NCBI GenBank assembly: GCA_044358835.1
Contig: JBIKNF010000003.1
Span: forward strand, 62,001 to 126,000
Source: JAJTHC01 sp044358835
GTDB taxonomy: Bacteria > Cyanobacteriota > Vampirovibrionia > Vampirovibrionales > JAJTHC01
Length of the DNA stretch: 64,000 nt
Reading direction: 5' to 3'
Shown: positions 25,770-34,879 of the stretch, piece after piece
Numbering within the stretch: the first letter of the stretch is position 1
Layout: each line of letters opens with the position of its first letter
Translations under genes and position numbers: made by a program
The notes under the pieces: model-generated
What the model saw: only the letters and a program-made list of their open reading frames with translations
What the model was told of the DNA's origin: nothing
The model's database searches: none

Positions 25770-27401
25770 ATGTTGAAAAAATGGTTGTGGACGCTAACGC
25801 TGGGCCTACTTTGGGTGATGATGGGCCTTGGTTCTGCTTGGGCGATAGAAAATACACCCAAGTTTCACTGTCCTGCCCCTCAAACGTGCGTCAACTTTGT
25901 CGCCATTAACGATGTGTATGAATGGAAGCCTTATCCGACAGACAAAACAGGGTCTTTAAGTCGCTTTTCAACCTATTTAACGCGCTTGCATGAACGCTTC
26001 CCTCAAAGTGATGTGCTATTTGCGGGGGATTTACTGTCTCCTTCAAGCGACAGCCAATTGACCCAAGGCTTGCACATGGTACAGGCCTTGAATGCCTTAG
26101 GCATTAGAGTGGCGAGTTTGGGAAATCATGAGTTTGACTTTGGCAAAGAAGCCTTAGTCAAGGCGATAAGCGCCTCTCAATTTCCGTGGTTAGCCGCCAA
26201 TGTAGAGGTTTTGCCAAAGGCCTTACTTTTACAAAACCAAATCAAGCCATACACCATCATTGAACAAGCAGGCAAGCGGATTCTCGTGTTTGGTTTGTTG
26301 ACAACAGAAACAACTCAGCTCAATAATATCGCTGGCTATGTCACGATTAAAGATCCCATTAAAACAGCTCAACGCCTTTTGCCTCAATGGATTCAACGCG
26401 AAAAGCCCGATGCTGTGATTGCGCTTACCCACTTAAACATTGCGGAAGACAGACGTTTGGCACAATCGGTGCCGAACATTGATGTTATTTTAGGGGGGCA
26501 TGATCATCACCAACTTTTACAAGTCATTAACGGTGTGCCGATTATTAAGTTGGACAGTGATGCTCGAACCGTGGGGCATTTGCAACTCAATTTTAATCCC
26601 AGTACGACGCTCGCTAATCGTCATTTGGTCAAAGAAACCCCTATTGCAGAATGGCATTACGAAGTCACGGCCCTGACCCCCGCAGAGTTCCCTGAAGACA
26701 AGGCCTTTGAAGCCAAAGTGCTTGAAACAACACCGATTCATTTAGCTAGCCTAGACGAAACAGTGGGGACGCTCCCCGTGACTTGGAACTTACAGCAAAA
26801 CGCGCTTCGAGGCGTGTACAGCCCCACCGCTCAACAAATGGCTGAAATCCTGCGTCGTTACCTCAAAACGGATGTCGTTCTCATCAATAGCGGGGGCATT
26901 CGGGGCAACCGAATCATCCTTCCTGGCGTATTAAGTCAACGAGACATGTGGCAGATATTACCTTTTAACAACAGCCTAGTAACGCTGAACTTGACGCCCA
27001 AACAACTTCGGGCGGTGCTTGAAAAGGGGTTTAGCCAAGAGGACACTGATCCTAATTGGGGGGGCTACCTACATTTTTCAGGCCTTATTGCGGTGGTGAA
27101 TCCAACGGCCCCTGTTGGCAAACGTGTGCAAGCGTTGTGGGATGTTCACACAGGGCGTCCTTTAGAAGCCTCAAAACGGCTTCGGGTGAGTGTGAATACC
27201 TATTTAGCCGAAGGCGGCAATGGCTTTGACCTTTTGAAGGGGTATAAAGACGCTCAAGTGCCTGCTCCGCTCGTACTTTCTGAAACCCAAGCGGTGAGCT
27301 TAGGCAAAGCCTTTAAGGCGCTAACACCCCAAGCCTTGTATGACGCGACCCACCAAGCACCCTCTGTTCAACGCGCGATTCAACCTTCATTAGATCTGTA
27401 A
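25770..27401 (+). CDS. Secreted 5'-nucleotidase / UshA family
   Basis: A 543-residue exported phosphoesterase with an N-terminal signal peptide (cleavage probably after SAWA near residue 25). The calcineurin-like metal-site motifs appear in order: INDVYEW (where D-x-H would be expected, the His is replaced), FAGDLLSPS, LGNHEFDFG, LTHLN and GGHDHHQ. The C-terminal substrate domain has NSGGIRGN and VNTYLAEGGNGFD. It should dephosphorylate nucleotides in the periplasm and yield nucleosides for NupC. The altered first metal motif deserves note, though related families tolerate it. Confidence 0.9.
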   Translation: MLKKWLWTLTLGLLWVMMGLGSAWAIENTPKFHCPAPQTCVNFVAINDVYEWKPYPTDKTGSLSRFSTYLTRLHERFPQSDVLFAGDLLSPSSDSQLTQGLHMVQALNALGIRVASLGNHEFDFGKEALVKAISASQFPWLAANVEVLPKALLLQNQIKPYTIIEQAGKRILVFGLLTTETTQLNNIAGYVTIKDPIKTAQRLLPQWIQREKPDAVIALTHLNIAEDRRLAQSVPNIDVILGGHDHHQLLQVINGVPIIKLDSDARTVGHLQLNFNPSTTLANRHLVKETPIAEWHYEVTALTPAEFPEDKAFEAKVLETTPIHLASLDETVGTLPVTWNLQQNALRGVYSPTAQQMAEILRRYLKTDVVLINSGGIRGNRIILPGVLSQRDMWQILPFNNSLVTLNLTPKQLRAVLEKGFSQEDTDPNWGGYLHFSGLIAVVNPTAPVGKRVQALWDVHTGRPLEASKRLRVSVNTYLAEGGNGFDLLKGYKDAQVPAPLVLSETQAVSLGKAFKALTPQALYDATHQAPSVQRAIQPSLDL

Positions 27402-27413
27402 AAGAACGCCCGC

Positions 27414-27980
27414 TTAATAGTTTTTCGGCGGAATAACCAATTCTTGGTCTAGTTTTAAGGCATCGCTCTTTAGATTATTCGCTTTTTTCAAGCGAACCAC
27501 ATAATTAGGGGAGTAAGATCCGTAAAACTTGTGCGCTATGCCTCCTAAGGTGTCCCCCGTTTTGACGGTGTACATGGTCGCCTTAACCGCCTGTCCTTCT
27601 GTGGGTTCAGCAGTGGGTTCAGCCTTTATGGCAGGTCCACTTTCTACAATAGGTGAAGAATTCGCCGCTTTAATCTGTTCTTGAGGCACTGGTTGTGTGA
27701 CGGCATTAATGGAAGGGGTTTGTGGGCGTGAATTAAAAACCCAAAAGAACAAGGTGGTTAAAATTAAGCCGGTAAGTAAACCCGCCACAAAGGTCAATAA
27801 GGGGTGTTGTTCTTCCTTGATGTCAGAAAGAACTTGGGGTTCTGTATTTTGAGACCATAACACATCGAGTTCTTTTTGAGCCGATGTTGAGGGGCTACTT
27901 TCATTACGCAAGTAAACACCCAAGTTTTCAGCAGGGATTTGACTTTCATTTAAAGGGGTTTCTACAGAAGGAGTCGCCAT
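27414..27980 (-). CDS. LysM-domain membrane protein
   Basis: A 188-residue protein with a cytoplasmic N-terminus, a single membrane helix (around residues 65-88, LLTFVAGLLTGLILTTLFFWVF), an Ala/Pro/Glu-rich linker and a C-terminal LysM domain (YTVKTGDTLGGIAHKFYG ... NNLKSDALKLDQELVIPP). It probably anchors to peptidoglycan from the inner membrane. AGGAA upstream supports the ATG at 27980 rather than one 13 codons earlier. It is transcribed from a consensus-like promoter at 28166-28195 with a leader of about 180 bases. Convergent with the 5'-nucleotidase gene. Confidence 0.88.
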   Translation of the reverse strand: MATPSVETPLNESQIPAENLGVYLRNESSPSTSAQKELDVLWSQNTEPQVLSDIKEEQHPLLTFVAGLLTGLILTTLFFWVFNSRPQTPSINAVTQPVPQEQIKAANSSPIVESGPAIKAEPTAEPTEGQAVKATMYTVKTGDTLGGIAHKFYGSYSPNYVVRLKKANNLKSDALKLDQELVIPPKNY

Positions 27981-28316
27981 AATAGGGTTCCTATTTAAAT
28001 TGAATCTATTTACCAGCAATAGGTAAATGAGATAAAGGTAAACTTAAGTGATCGTAATCACCAAAATGAGCAAAGGGGATTCAATAAGATCGCCCAAAAC
28101 AAATGCTTAAGGTGTTTACGCAACGAACTTTATTGAAAGGTCTCCTGATGAAAGGGACCGTTTGTATTATACGGTAAACATGGTTGGCGTGACAAAATAT
28201 GAAGCTATCGTAACAGAAGGGGCCTTTTTTTGCCTTGTTTTGTTACATTTCTCGTGCATTTGTGTGATAATAAGCCATATAACCCTTTTGTTATTTCTGT
28301 AGAGAGTGCCCCCCAA
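27981..28316. other. Divergent intergenic region with long leader
   Basis: 336 bases between the LysM gene and valS. It holds the LysM promoter and its roughly 180-base leader. GGTC and GACC segments near 28138-28160 can pair around TTTCATCA right after the LysM transcription start. No T-box consensus (GGTGGNACC) was found for valS, and no known riboswitch was recognised. Confidence 0.5.
28166..28195 (-). promoter_or_regulatory. Promoter of the LysM gene
   Basis: Minus-strand TTGTCA (-35, 28190-28195) and TATAAT (-10, 28166-28171) are 18 bases apart, close to the housekeeping sigma consensus. The inferred leader to the ATG at 27980 is about 180 bases, long enough to contain a regulatory structure. 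Confidence 0.7.
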
Positions 28317-31055
28317 ATGTCTCAAAGTCCTTTCCCTCAGACGGCATTAACGACGGCGTATCATCCTCATGCGATTGAACCAGCCTGTTACGCTTTTTGG
28401 TTAGAACATAACTTGTTTGAGCCTGATGTTGCCTTAAATGCTTGGTTTGACGCCCAAGGGCAGTCCCCGCCTGAAGAGCGATCAATCCTTCCTCATTTTA
28501 GTATGGTGATTCCCCCGCCGAATGTGACCGGCAATCTTCATATGGGCCATGCCTTAGACAACACCATTCAAGACGTTTTTACGCGGTGGCATCGTATGTT
28601 AGGGCATCGCACCTTGTGGATGCCGGGGATGGATCACGCAGGCATTGCCACGCAATCGATTGTCGAGCGTCGTTTGAAGGCTGGCGACGTCGAAGGCTTC
28701 CCCAAAGGCACTTTGCGACATGACTTGAGTCGTGAAGACTTTATTGAAAAAGTGTGGGATTGGGCAAAATCCTGCCAAGTCAATATCAAAACGCAGTTTC
28801 AACGCTTGGGCATTTCACCCGATTGGTCACGTTCTCGCTTTACGTTGGATGAAGGCTTGAGTGCTGCCGTTCGTAAAACCTTTGTAAGCTTGTATAAAGA
28901 AGGCTTAATCTATCGAGGGGAGCGCATCGTTAATTGGGATCCGGCGACACAATCGGCCATTTCTGATATTGAAACCGATTACACGGATGAAGATGGTTAT
29001 TTGTGGCACATTGCTTACCCACTCACGCACGGCGGAGGCGAACTCATTGTGGCCACCACTCGCCCAGAAACATTGTTTGGAGATGTGGCGGTGGCGGTGA
29101 ATCCCAACGATCCACGCTACGCTCAATATATAGGGCAAACGGTTTTATTGCCTTTAACCGGGCGTAACATCCCTGTGATTGCAGACAACTATGTTGAAAT
29201 GGAGTTTGGCACAGGCGCCTTGAAAATTACGCCCGCCCATGACCCCAATGACTTTGAAGTCGGCTCTCGTCATCAATTAACCCCCCTGCGTATTTTTAAC
29301 GACAAAGCCGAACTCCTTCCGCTGGCGTTTATTCCCCAAGCGTTGCATGGTTTAGATCGTTGGAAGGTGCGTGAACAGGTTGAAACCCTGCTTGATGGGC
29401 AAGGCTATTTAAGAGATAAACTCCCGCACGCTCATCGTGTGGGGCGTGCGCAACGCAGTGGTGAAGTGATTGAACCGTTGTTGTCCAAACAATGGTTTGT
29501 CAACACAAAGCCCTTGGCTCAAGCGTGTTTAGACGCTTATGAGAAGGGCGAATTACATTTTGTGCCTGAACGTTGGGGTAAAGACTACCTACGGTGGATG
29601 AATAAAATTAATGACTGGTGTATTTCTCGGCAGTTGTTGTGGGGGCATCGCATTCCGGCGTGGCACCATAACAGCACAGGAGAGATTTATGTAGGTGAGA
29701 CGGATCCCGTGGATCCTGAACACTGGAGTCAAGATCCAGATGTCTTGGATACCTGGTTTTCGTCAGGCTTATGGCCCTTTAGCACCATGGGCTGGCCTGA
29801 TGAAAATGCTCAAGACTTTAAGGATTTTTATCCTACGTCGATGCTAGTAACAGGCTTTGATATTATCTTCTTTTGGGTGGCTCGCATGACGATGTTTGGG
29901 CATCAAATGACGGGGAAATCCCCTTTTGAAACGGTGTATATTCATGGCCTTATTCGAGATGAAAAAGGCCAAAAAATGTCGAAATCCAAAGGCAATACCA
30001 TTGACCCTGTTGTGGTGATTGATGAAAACGGGTGCGACGGTTTTCGCTTTGCCTTAATGAACCTGATTACTTATGGCGGGCAAGACATCAAGCTTTCAAA
30101 AGACAAGCTTGAGCAAGGCAAGCTCTTTAGCAACAAATTATGGAATGCGTCTCGCTTTGTGTTCATGCACTTAGAATCAGGCGAGATTGCCAGTGAACTC
30201 GACACCGCCTTGTTGAGCGACATGGATCGATGGATTTTGGGGCGTTATGAATTTGTGGTGCGTGAAGCCAATCGCATGTTAAGTGAACATCGCTTGGGTG
30301 AATATGCTCAATTGATGCTGGACTTTGTATGGTACCAATTTTGTGATTGGTACATTGAATACGCCAAAGCCCCTATGAAAAGTGAAGATGCCGCGCTAAA
30401 AGCAAATACGCGCTTGATTTTGCATCAGTTGTTAGAAGGCATTTTGAAGTTGTTGCATCCGATTATGCCGTATATTACGGAAGTGTTATGGCAACGTTTG
30501 CCTTTAAAGAAAGGCATCAGCATTAGTGTTTCAGCATTTCCGCAACAGGCCAATTTGTATTATCATAATAGTAATTTGAATGAAGAAGTGAGCTTTTTGT
30601 TGGGGGTGGTGCGTGCCTTGCGTCAAATTCGTCAACAATATAATGTGCCACCTTCTAAGGCTGTTGATGCCTTGTTTGAAGCGTCTGAAGGGCAGGATTA
30701 TCGTGTGCTTCAACGCACCCAAGAAACCTTGCGTCATTTTGTGGCCTTGGGGGAATTGACCATTGAACGTCAAATCACACAAAAGCCTGAACAAGTGGCT
30801 ACTGGGGTGGTGGGGCATTGTAAAATTATGGTACCACTCGCAGGCTTGATTGATGTAGAGCAAGAAGTGGGACGTTTAAAAAAGCAAGAAGCCACTTTGA
30901 GTAAGGAGCAACAAAAGCTTTTGGGGATGCTCAATAATCCGCAGTTTTTGGCCCGTGCCAGTGAAGAGGTGGTGGCTAAAAACAAGCATTTGTTAGATGA
31001 AGTCAATCAACAGCTTCGCCTGCTTGAAGAACAGTTACACGGCTTGTTGGCTTAA
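28317..31055 (+). CDS. valS: Valyl-tRNA synthetase
   Basis: Class I aminoacyl-tRNA synthetase of 912 residues. Signature motifs are intact: PPPNVTGNLHMGHALD (HIGH site), the editing domain with GTGALKITPAHDPNDF, DVLDTWFSSGLWPF, and GQKMSKSKGN (KMSKS). A C-terminal coiled coil (VGRLKKQEATLSKEQQKL) is typical of ValRS. The frame is open 29 codons upstream from a TTG, but MSQSPFPQTALTTAYHP aligns with the usual N-terminus, so the ATG at 28317 is chosen despite a weak ribosome-binding site. Convergent with the sigma-factor gene 9 bases away. Confidence 0.97.
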   Translation: MSQSPFPQTALTTAYHPHAIEPACYAFWLEHNLFEPDVALNAWFDAQGQSPPEERSILPHFSMVIPPPNVTGNLHMGHALDNTIQDVFTRWHRMLGHRTLWMPGMDHAGIATQSIVERRLKAGDVEGFPKGTLRHDLSREDFIEKVWDWAKSCQVNIKTQFQRLGISPDWSRSRFTLDEGLSAAVRKTFVSLYKEGLIYRGERIVNWDPATQSAISDIETDYTDEDGYLWHIAYPLTHGGGELIVATTRPETLFGDVAVAVNPNDPRYAQYIGQTVLLPLTGRNIPVIADNYVEMEFGTGALKITPAHDPNDFEVGSRHQLTPLRIFNDKAELLPLAFIPQALHGLDRWKVREQVETLLDGQGYLRDKLPHAHRVGRAQRSGEVIEPLLSKQWFVNTKPLAQACLDAYEKGELHFVPERWGKDYLRWMNKINDWCISRQLLWGHRIPAWHHNSTGEIYVGETDPVDPEHWSQDPDVLDTWFSSGLWPFSTMGWPDENAQDFKDFYPTSMLVTGFDIIFFWVARMTMFGHQMTGKSPFETVYIHGLIRDEKGQKMSKSKGNTIDPVVVIDENGCDGFRFALMNLITYGGQDIKLSKDKLEQGKLFSNKLWNASRFVFMHLESGEIASELDTALLSDMDRWILGRYEFVVREANRMLSEHRLGEYAQLMLDFVWYQFCDWYIEYAKAPMKSEDAALKANTRLILHQLLEGILKLLHPIMPYITEVLWQRLPLKKGISISVSAFPQQANLYYHNSNLNEEVSFLLGVVRALRQIRQQYNVPPSKAVDALFEASEGQDYRVLQRTQETLRHFVALGELTIERQITQKPEQVATGVVGHCKIMVPLAGLIDVEQEVGRLKKQEATLSKEQQKLLGMLNNPQFLARASEEVVAKNKHLLDEVNQQLRLLEEQLHGLLA

Positions 31056-31064
31056 GCCAGAACA

Positions 31065-31865
31065 CTATTCTTGAATGTACATTCTGTCCTTGAGATATTG
31101 ACGGACGTCATCCAAGCACGATTGAACAATACGCGTAATACGAGAACTTGAAAGCCCCATTTCATCGGCAATGTCTTTGACCTGCATATTCTTGTAAAAA
31201 CGACATTCCATAATATATTTTTCACGAGGGGGCAAGGTCGTAATCGCTTTTTTGACGGCTTTCCCTAATTCTGAAATCTCGAGCTCTTCTTCAGGGGTTG
31301 CGGAACCGTCGGCAATGGTGTCAAAGCTCGTGGTGCCATCTTCATTGGTTTGCAAGCTGTCGATGGATAAAATGGTTTCATACACCGCTTCACGAACGCT
31401 TTCAATACTATTGCCTGCTTCATCCACACCGTCATTTTTCTTGTGCTTCAGTGTATACCACTTTAAACGCATCCTAATCTCGTTACGAATCCCCCAGCGA
31501 ATGGCTGTTGCCATGTAAGAGATATTCAAACGAGCCATGTCTTCAGGGCTTTTGGTGTTAATCAGATTTTGAACCGCCAATGCCCCAATACTAATGAGTT
31601 CTTCTAGTTCAACCATGTGAGGGGGGATCCGACGGAACTCCGCACGCGCGACGCGTTCAACCAAGTTTAAATAATCGGCCACATTATTGCTTTTGGTTGC
31701 TTGACGAGGCATCACGGCATAGGTGTGTTGGTCTTGTCTTACAAAGTTTTGTTGCAGTTGTGGAATAACAGCATCGGTCGGCAGAACCGTTTTGCTTGCT
31801 TGTGGCGTTAGGCTGAGCTTTTCGGTTTTTTGAGAGTGTTCAAAGGGATTTTGAGATGAAGTCAT
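31065..31865 (-). CDS. Sigma-70 family RNA polymerase sigma factor, FliA/SigB-like
   Basis: A 266-residue alternative sigma factor. Region 2 starts near VERVARAEFRRIPPHMVELEELISIGALAVQNLI and continues through SYMATAIRWGIRNEIRMRLKW (2.3/2.4). Region 4 is LPPREKYIMECRFYKNMQVKDIADEMGLSSSRITRIVQ. Regions 1.2 and most of 3 are reduced, as in group 3 factors (FliA, WhiG, SigF). A poorly conserved N-terminal extension of about 65 residues may regulate it. No anti-sigma gene is adjacent. Regulon unknown; motility, pilus or stress genes are candidates by family. Confidence 0.88.
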   Translation of the reverse strand: MTSSQNPFEHSQKTEKLSLTPQASKTVLPTDAVIPQLQQNFVRQDQHTYAVMPRQATKSNNVADYLNLVERVARAEFRRIPPHMVELEELISIGALAVQNLINTKSPEDMARLNISYMATAIRWGIRNEIRMRLKWYTLKHKKNDGVDEAGNSIESVREAVYETILSIDSLQTNEDGTTSFDTIADGSATPEEELEISELGKAVKKAITTLPPREKYIMECRFYKNMQVKDIADEMGLSSSRITRIVQSCLDDVRQYLKDRMYIQE

Positions 31866-32075
31866 GGGAAGAAGTCTCCGCCGATTCGCAAGACTACAGT
31901 GTCAACAAACACTGCAGAAAGGGGCTTGTTCTAGGTATCGTTGGTTTAAACAAGCTCTTGATAGTCCTCCTCTATTTAGCGTATCCCACATTTTAGGGGG
32001 CCCCATTAAGTGAGGGATAGCCAGTCACGCACTTTTTGTGCGATAATAACACCATGTGAAAAGAGGGTGGAAGTG

Positions 32076-33032
32076 ATGGAAAATCTCTTACAACATAATG
32101 AATGGATCAGTACTTTACTGCCCAATTCTTGGCGGATCATTCTGCAGTTCACCCTTTTGGCAGGGATTTTGTATTACGTTCACAACAAGTTTATTCGCTA
32201 TAGCCATGCGGATCACTTGGTGAAAGGGTTATTTGTTGTACTCATTCTTTTGGTGGGACTATGGGCCTTGGCTCAAAAGTTTCAATTCATGATTTTGGAA
32301 ATCGTGTTCCGCACCAGTATTCAATTATTGGTGATTGGCTTAATCGTTATTTTTCAACCCGAATTACGTCGGATTTTGCTCTTTTTTGGGCAAAATGACT
32401 GGCTAAGCTTAAGCACAACAGTGTCAAAGCCTACTCTTTCCTATGGGGAGCCTTGGCAGGCGGTTAAAATTTTAAGTGATGTGATTCGTTTCTTGTCAAA
32501 GTCTAAGACGGGGGCCTTGATTGTGCTAGATCTCGACCCGGAAGAATCTTTAGAAGCGCATTACCTTGAAATGGGCACACCGATTAACGCCATTATTTCG
32601 GCTCCCTTGATTCTAACCATTTTTCACCCCAATACCCCTTTGCATGACGGTGCGATGGTTATTAATCGAGACAATCACATTGTTTCAGCAGGTGTTCTGC
32701 TTCCTTTAACAGAAGATCCGAATCTTAGCTGGCGTTATGGCACACGTCACCGAGCAGCCATTGGGTTGAGCGAAATTTCTAATGCGGTGTGTTTGGTTGT
32801 TTCGGAAGAAACTGGGGCGATTTCTTTTGCTCAAGACGGCAAAATCACGAAGTTGACTTCCCCAGAAAGTTTAACGTCTAAACTAGAAGACTTGTACGCT
32901 ACAGAAGTAAATGACGAAGAAGAAGAGAATCCCCAAGGGGTTTTTTCTACTCCCGTAAGTCAGTTAATGAATTTGGCGCGACGCATTCAAAATAATCCGA
33001 AAGGATCTTTTTGGTCTAAATGGAAAAACTAG
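32076..33032 (+). CDS. cdaA: Diadenylate cyclase CdaA (c-di-AMP synthase)
   Basis: Makes c-di-AMP from two ATP. Three N-terminal membrane helices (about residues 18-95) precede the DAC domain, whose catalytic motifs are TPLHDGAMVI (DGA) and RHRAAIGLSE (RHR). Start: ATG at 32076 follows GAGGGTGGAAG; an in-frame upstream GTG is less likely. The length of 318 includes a C-terminal tail of about 50 acidic then basic residues. The usual partner cdaR (YbbR) is not adjacent. Its degradative counterpart pgpH is convergent, beyond a MITE-like element. Confidence 0.95.
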   Translation: MENLLQHNEWISTLLPNSWRIILQFTLLAGILYYVHNKFIRYSHADHLVKGLFVVLILLVGLWALAQKFQFMILEIVFRTSIQLLVIGLIVIFQPELRRILLFFGQNDWLSLSTTVSKPTLSYGEPWQAVKILSDVIRFLSKSKTGALIVLDLDPEESLEAHYLEMGTPINAIISAPLILTIFHPNTPLHDGAMVINRDNHIVSAGVLLPLTEDPNLSWRYGTRHRAAIGLSEISNAVCLVVSEETGAISFAQDGKITKLTSPESLTSKLEDLYATEVNDEEEENPQGVFSTPVSQLMNLARRIQNNPKGSFWSKWKN

Positions 33033-33038
33033 TCAGAC

Positions 33039-33221
33039 TATAGAAAGTTCTGCGAAAGTGGGGTTTACTCCCTCTCCCTCTGGGAGAGGGTTGGGGTGAG
33101 GGCTTTAGGATGCTCAGTCAGCGCTGGTGTTTCCCTCATCCTAGCGTAGCCCGCCATAGGCGAGGCGTGCGACCAGAGGGAGAAGGAACAAAGCAAAAGG
33201 ACTTTCGCAGAGCTTTCTATA
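33039..33221. mobile_element. MITE-like element with terminal inverted repeats
   Basis: Ends TATAGAAAGTTCTGCGAAAG (33039-33058) and CTTTCGCAGAGCTTTCTATA (33202-33221) are inverted copies with one mismatch in 20. Both ends carry TA, as in IS630/Tc1-type insertions. The interior has a hairpin (CCCTCTCCCTCTGGGAGAGGG) and the string CGCTGGTGTTTCCCTCA that recurs at 53191. No coding capacity. The right end supplies the pgpH stop codon (TAG at 33219-33217). Confidence 0.8.
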
Positions 33222-34593
33222 ACGGTTGAATAGGGCCTTTGTTTCTAGGGCGGGCTTTACCCATTTGGCGGACTTGACTAATTTTTTCAGCATAATTGAC
33301 ACGTTGATGATGAATGGCACTTAAGCCTTTGGTAAACGATTTTTTAATTTTCCAAATTTCTTGCAGGGTAATGGGGCATTCGTCGAATTGACCGTCTTCA
33401 ATCCGTTGTTTAAAAATCACTTCCAACAAGGTGTCGACTTGATCAGGGGTGGGGGCATTTAAGGCCCTTACGGCAGATTCTGCTGCATCGGCGAGCATCA
33501 CAATGGCTGTTTCACGCGACTGGGGTTTTGGGCCAGAGTATCTAAATTGTGCTTTAGTAACGTGATCTTTACCTTCTTCTTTGAGGGCTTGGGCGTAAAA
33601 ATAACCACAAATAAGCGTACCATGATGTTCAGGCATAAAGGCTTGAATGGCCTCAGGCAATTTGTATTCTTCCCCAAGCTTCATGCCGTCAATGGGGTGA
33701 GCCGTCACAATAAGTTTACTCATTCGAGGCGACAAATAGTCATGAGGATTAGACACCCCAAAATAGGCTTGATTTTCAATAAAGTAAATCGGGCGTTTCA
33801 TTTTGCCAATGTCATGGTACAAGCACCCCACGCGAGTCAATAGGCCATTGGCGTTAATATCATCTGAAGCTTGTTCCGACAAAGTCGCCAATAACAAACT
33901 ATGGTGAAAGGTTCCAGGGGCTTCGACTTGTAAGCGTTTGATCAAAGGGTGATCTAAATTCGACAGTTCAAGTAGCGTGAGCGACGATAAAAAATTAAAC
34001 AGGTATTCTAGGGCGGGAGACAAACCTACGGAAAGAAAAAAGGGCAGCACACTGGAAAATCCGCCTGAAATAATGAAAGAACTGAGTGAAAGTTTGTCTA
34101 AACTCGGGTAGACAAACAGCAGGTTTACAAGTACAATGCCTCCCCAAAAGAAGGTAGATTTCACTAAATCGCCCCGAGCTTTCACGACGCCACGGCGATA
34201 GAAGAAGTAATTTTGAAGGGATACGCTCATAAACCAAAGGACCCACAAGGTATGGCTGACTTCAGAAGGCAACAGCAGTAAAAATCCCAAGAACGCTAGC
34301 AATACGGAAGCGGACCTACGGGGGACGTCCACCACATAGGTGCAAAAGCTAAAGGTGGCACTGACGGCCAGCACCATTAAATACAAGTAAGGCGATTTCA
34401 TAAACGCCAAGGCAATGTAGGTCATCGTCACAAAACTGACGATGAAGTAAGCACGTTGCCTGCCTTTTAAGGTAGGGAAGCTAAACCATAGCCACGCCAC
34501 CGCCATCAGTGTGTACAACACCAACGGCAAGATGCTCAATAGCCCAGTGGGATCAGGGGCCAGACTTTCAAAGGTTAGTGTGCTTACGCCCAT
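33217..34593 (-). CDS. pgpH: 7TM-HD c-di-AMP phosphodiesterase PgpH-like (short form)
   Basis: A 458-residue membrane HD-domain hydrolase. About seven hydrophobic segments (residues 15-215) precede the HD domain: EAPGTFHHSLLLATLSEQA, CLYHDIGKMKRP (HD pair), TAHPIDGMKLGEEYKLPEA and MPEHHGT. PgpH of Listeria also has a large N-terminal extracellular 7TMR-HDED domain; here it is missing, so this is a short form. It should degrade c-di-AMP made by CdaA. The last codons run into the terminal repeat of an inserted element, so the native C-terminus may have been altered. Confidence 0.9.
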   Translation of the reverse strand: MGVSTLTFESLAPDPTGLLSILPLVLYTLMAVAWLWFSFPTLKGRQRAYFIVSFVTMTYIALAFMKSPYLYLMVLAVSATFSFCTYVVDVPRRSASVLLAFLGFLLLLPSEVSHTLWVLWFMSVSLQNYFFYRRGVVKARGDLVKSTFFWGGIVLVNLLFVYPSLDKLSLSSFIISGGFSSVLPFFLSVGLSPALEYLFNFLSSLTLLELSNLDHPLIKRLQVEAPGTFHHSLLLATLSEQASDDINANGLLTRVGCLYHDIGKMKRPIYFIENQAYFGVSNPHDYLSPRMSKLIVTAHPIDGMKLGEEYKLPEAIQAFMPEHHGTLICGYFYAQALKEEGKDHVTKAQFRYSGPKPQSRETAIVMLADAAESAVRALNAPTPDQVDTLLEVIFKQRIEDGQFDECPITLQEIWKIKKSFTKGLSAIHHQRVNYAEKISQVRQMGKARPRNKGPIQPL

Positions 34594-34696
34594 AAAGCTT
34601 CCTTATTGATATACAGTGCTATTGTAACATATCGTGTTCCATATATAAAACGGTCTATGGTTTCTTTGTTGTCGCGACGGTTTTTTTGCTTGGTTA

Positions 34697-34712
34697 TGTA
34701 GATCTATCTACA
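34697..34712. promoter_or_regulatory. 7-2-7 inverted repeat between pgpH and guaA
   Basis: TGTAGAT and ATCTACA are separated by CT, 168-183 bases upstream of guaA. A possible operator in the divergent pgpH-guaA region; the regulator is unknown. No purine riboswitch consensus was seen. Confidence 0.3.
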
Positions 34713-34879
34713 CGCCCGTACAAAAAATCTAGGCGCCTAAAATAGCCTCATCGCCTATTTCATCTATCGAACACGAAAGAATCCCTGATGGGTTTTTGCA
34801 GTTTAGCATGATTTTACGTGTTTAAGGTAAACTGAATCTTATTCTCAATGCATTTAATCTATTTCGGAGATTTTTTTAG

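Noticed and set aside
28140..28316. T-box leader upstream of valS
   Set aside because: The GGTGGNACC antiterminator motif is absent; the region is mostly the divergent LysM leader.
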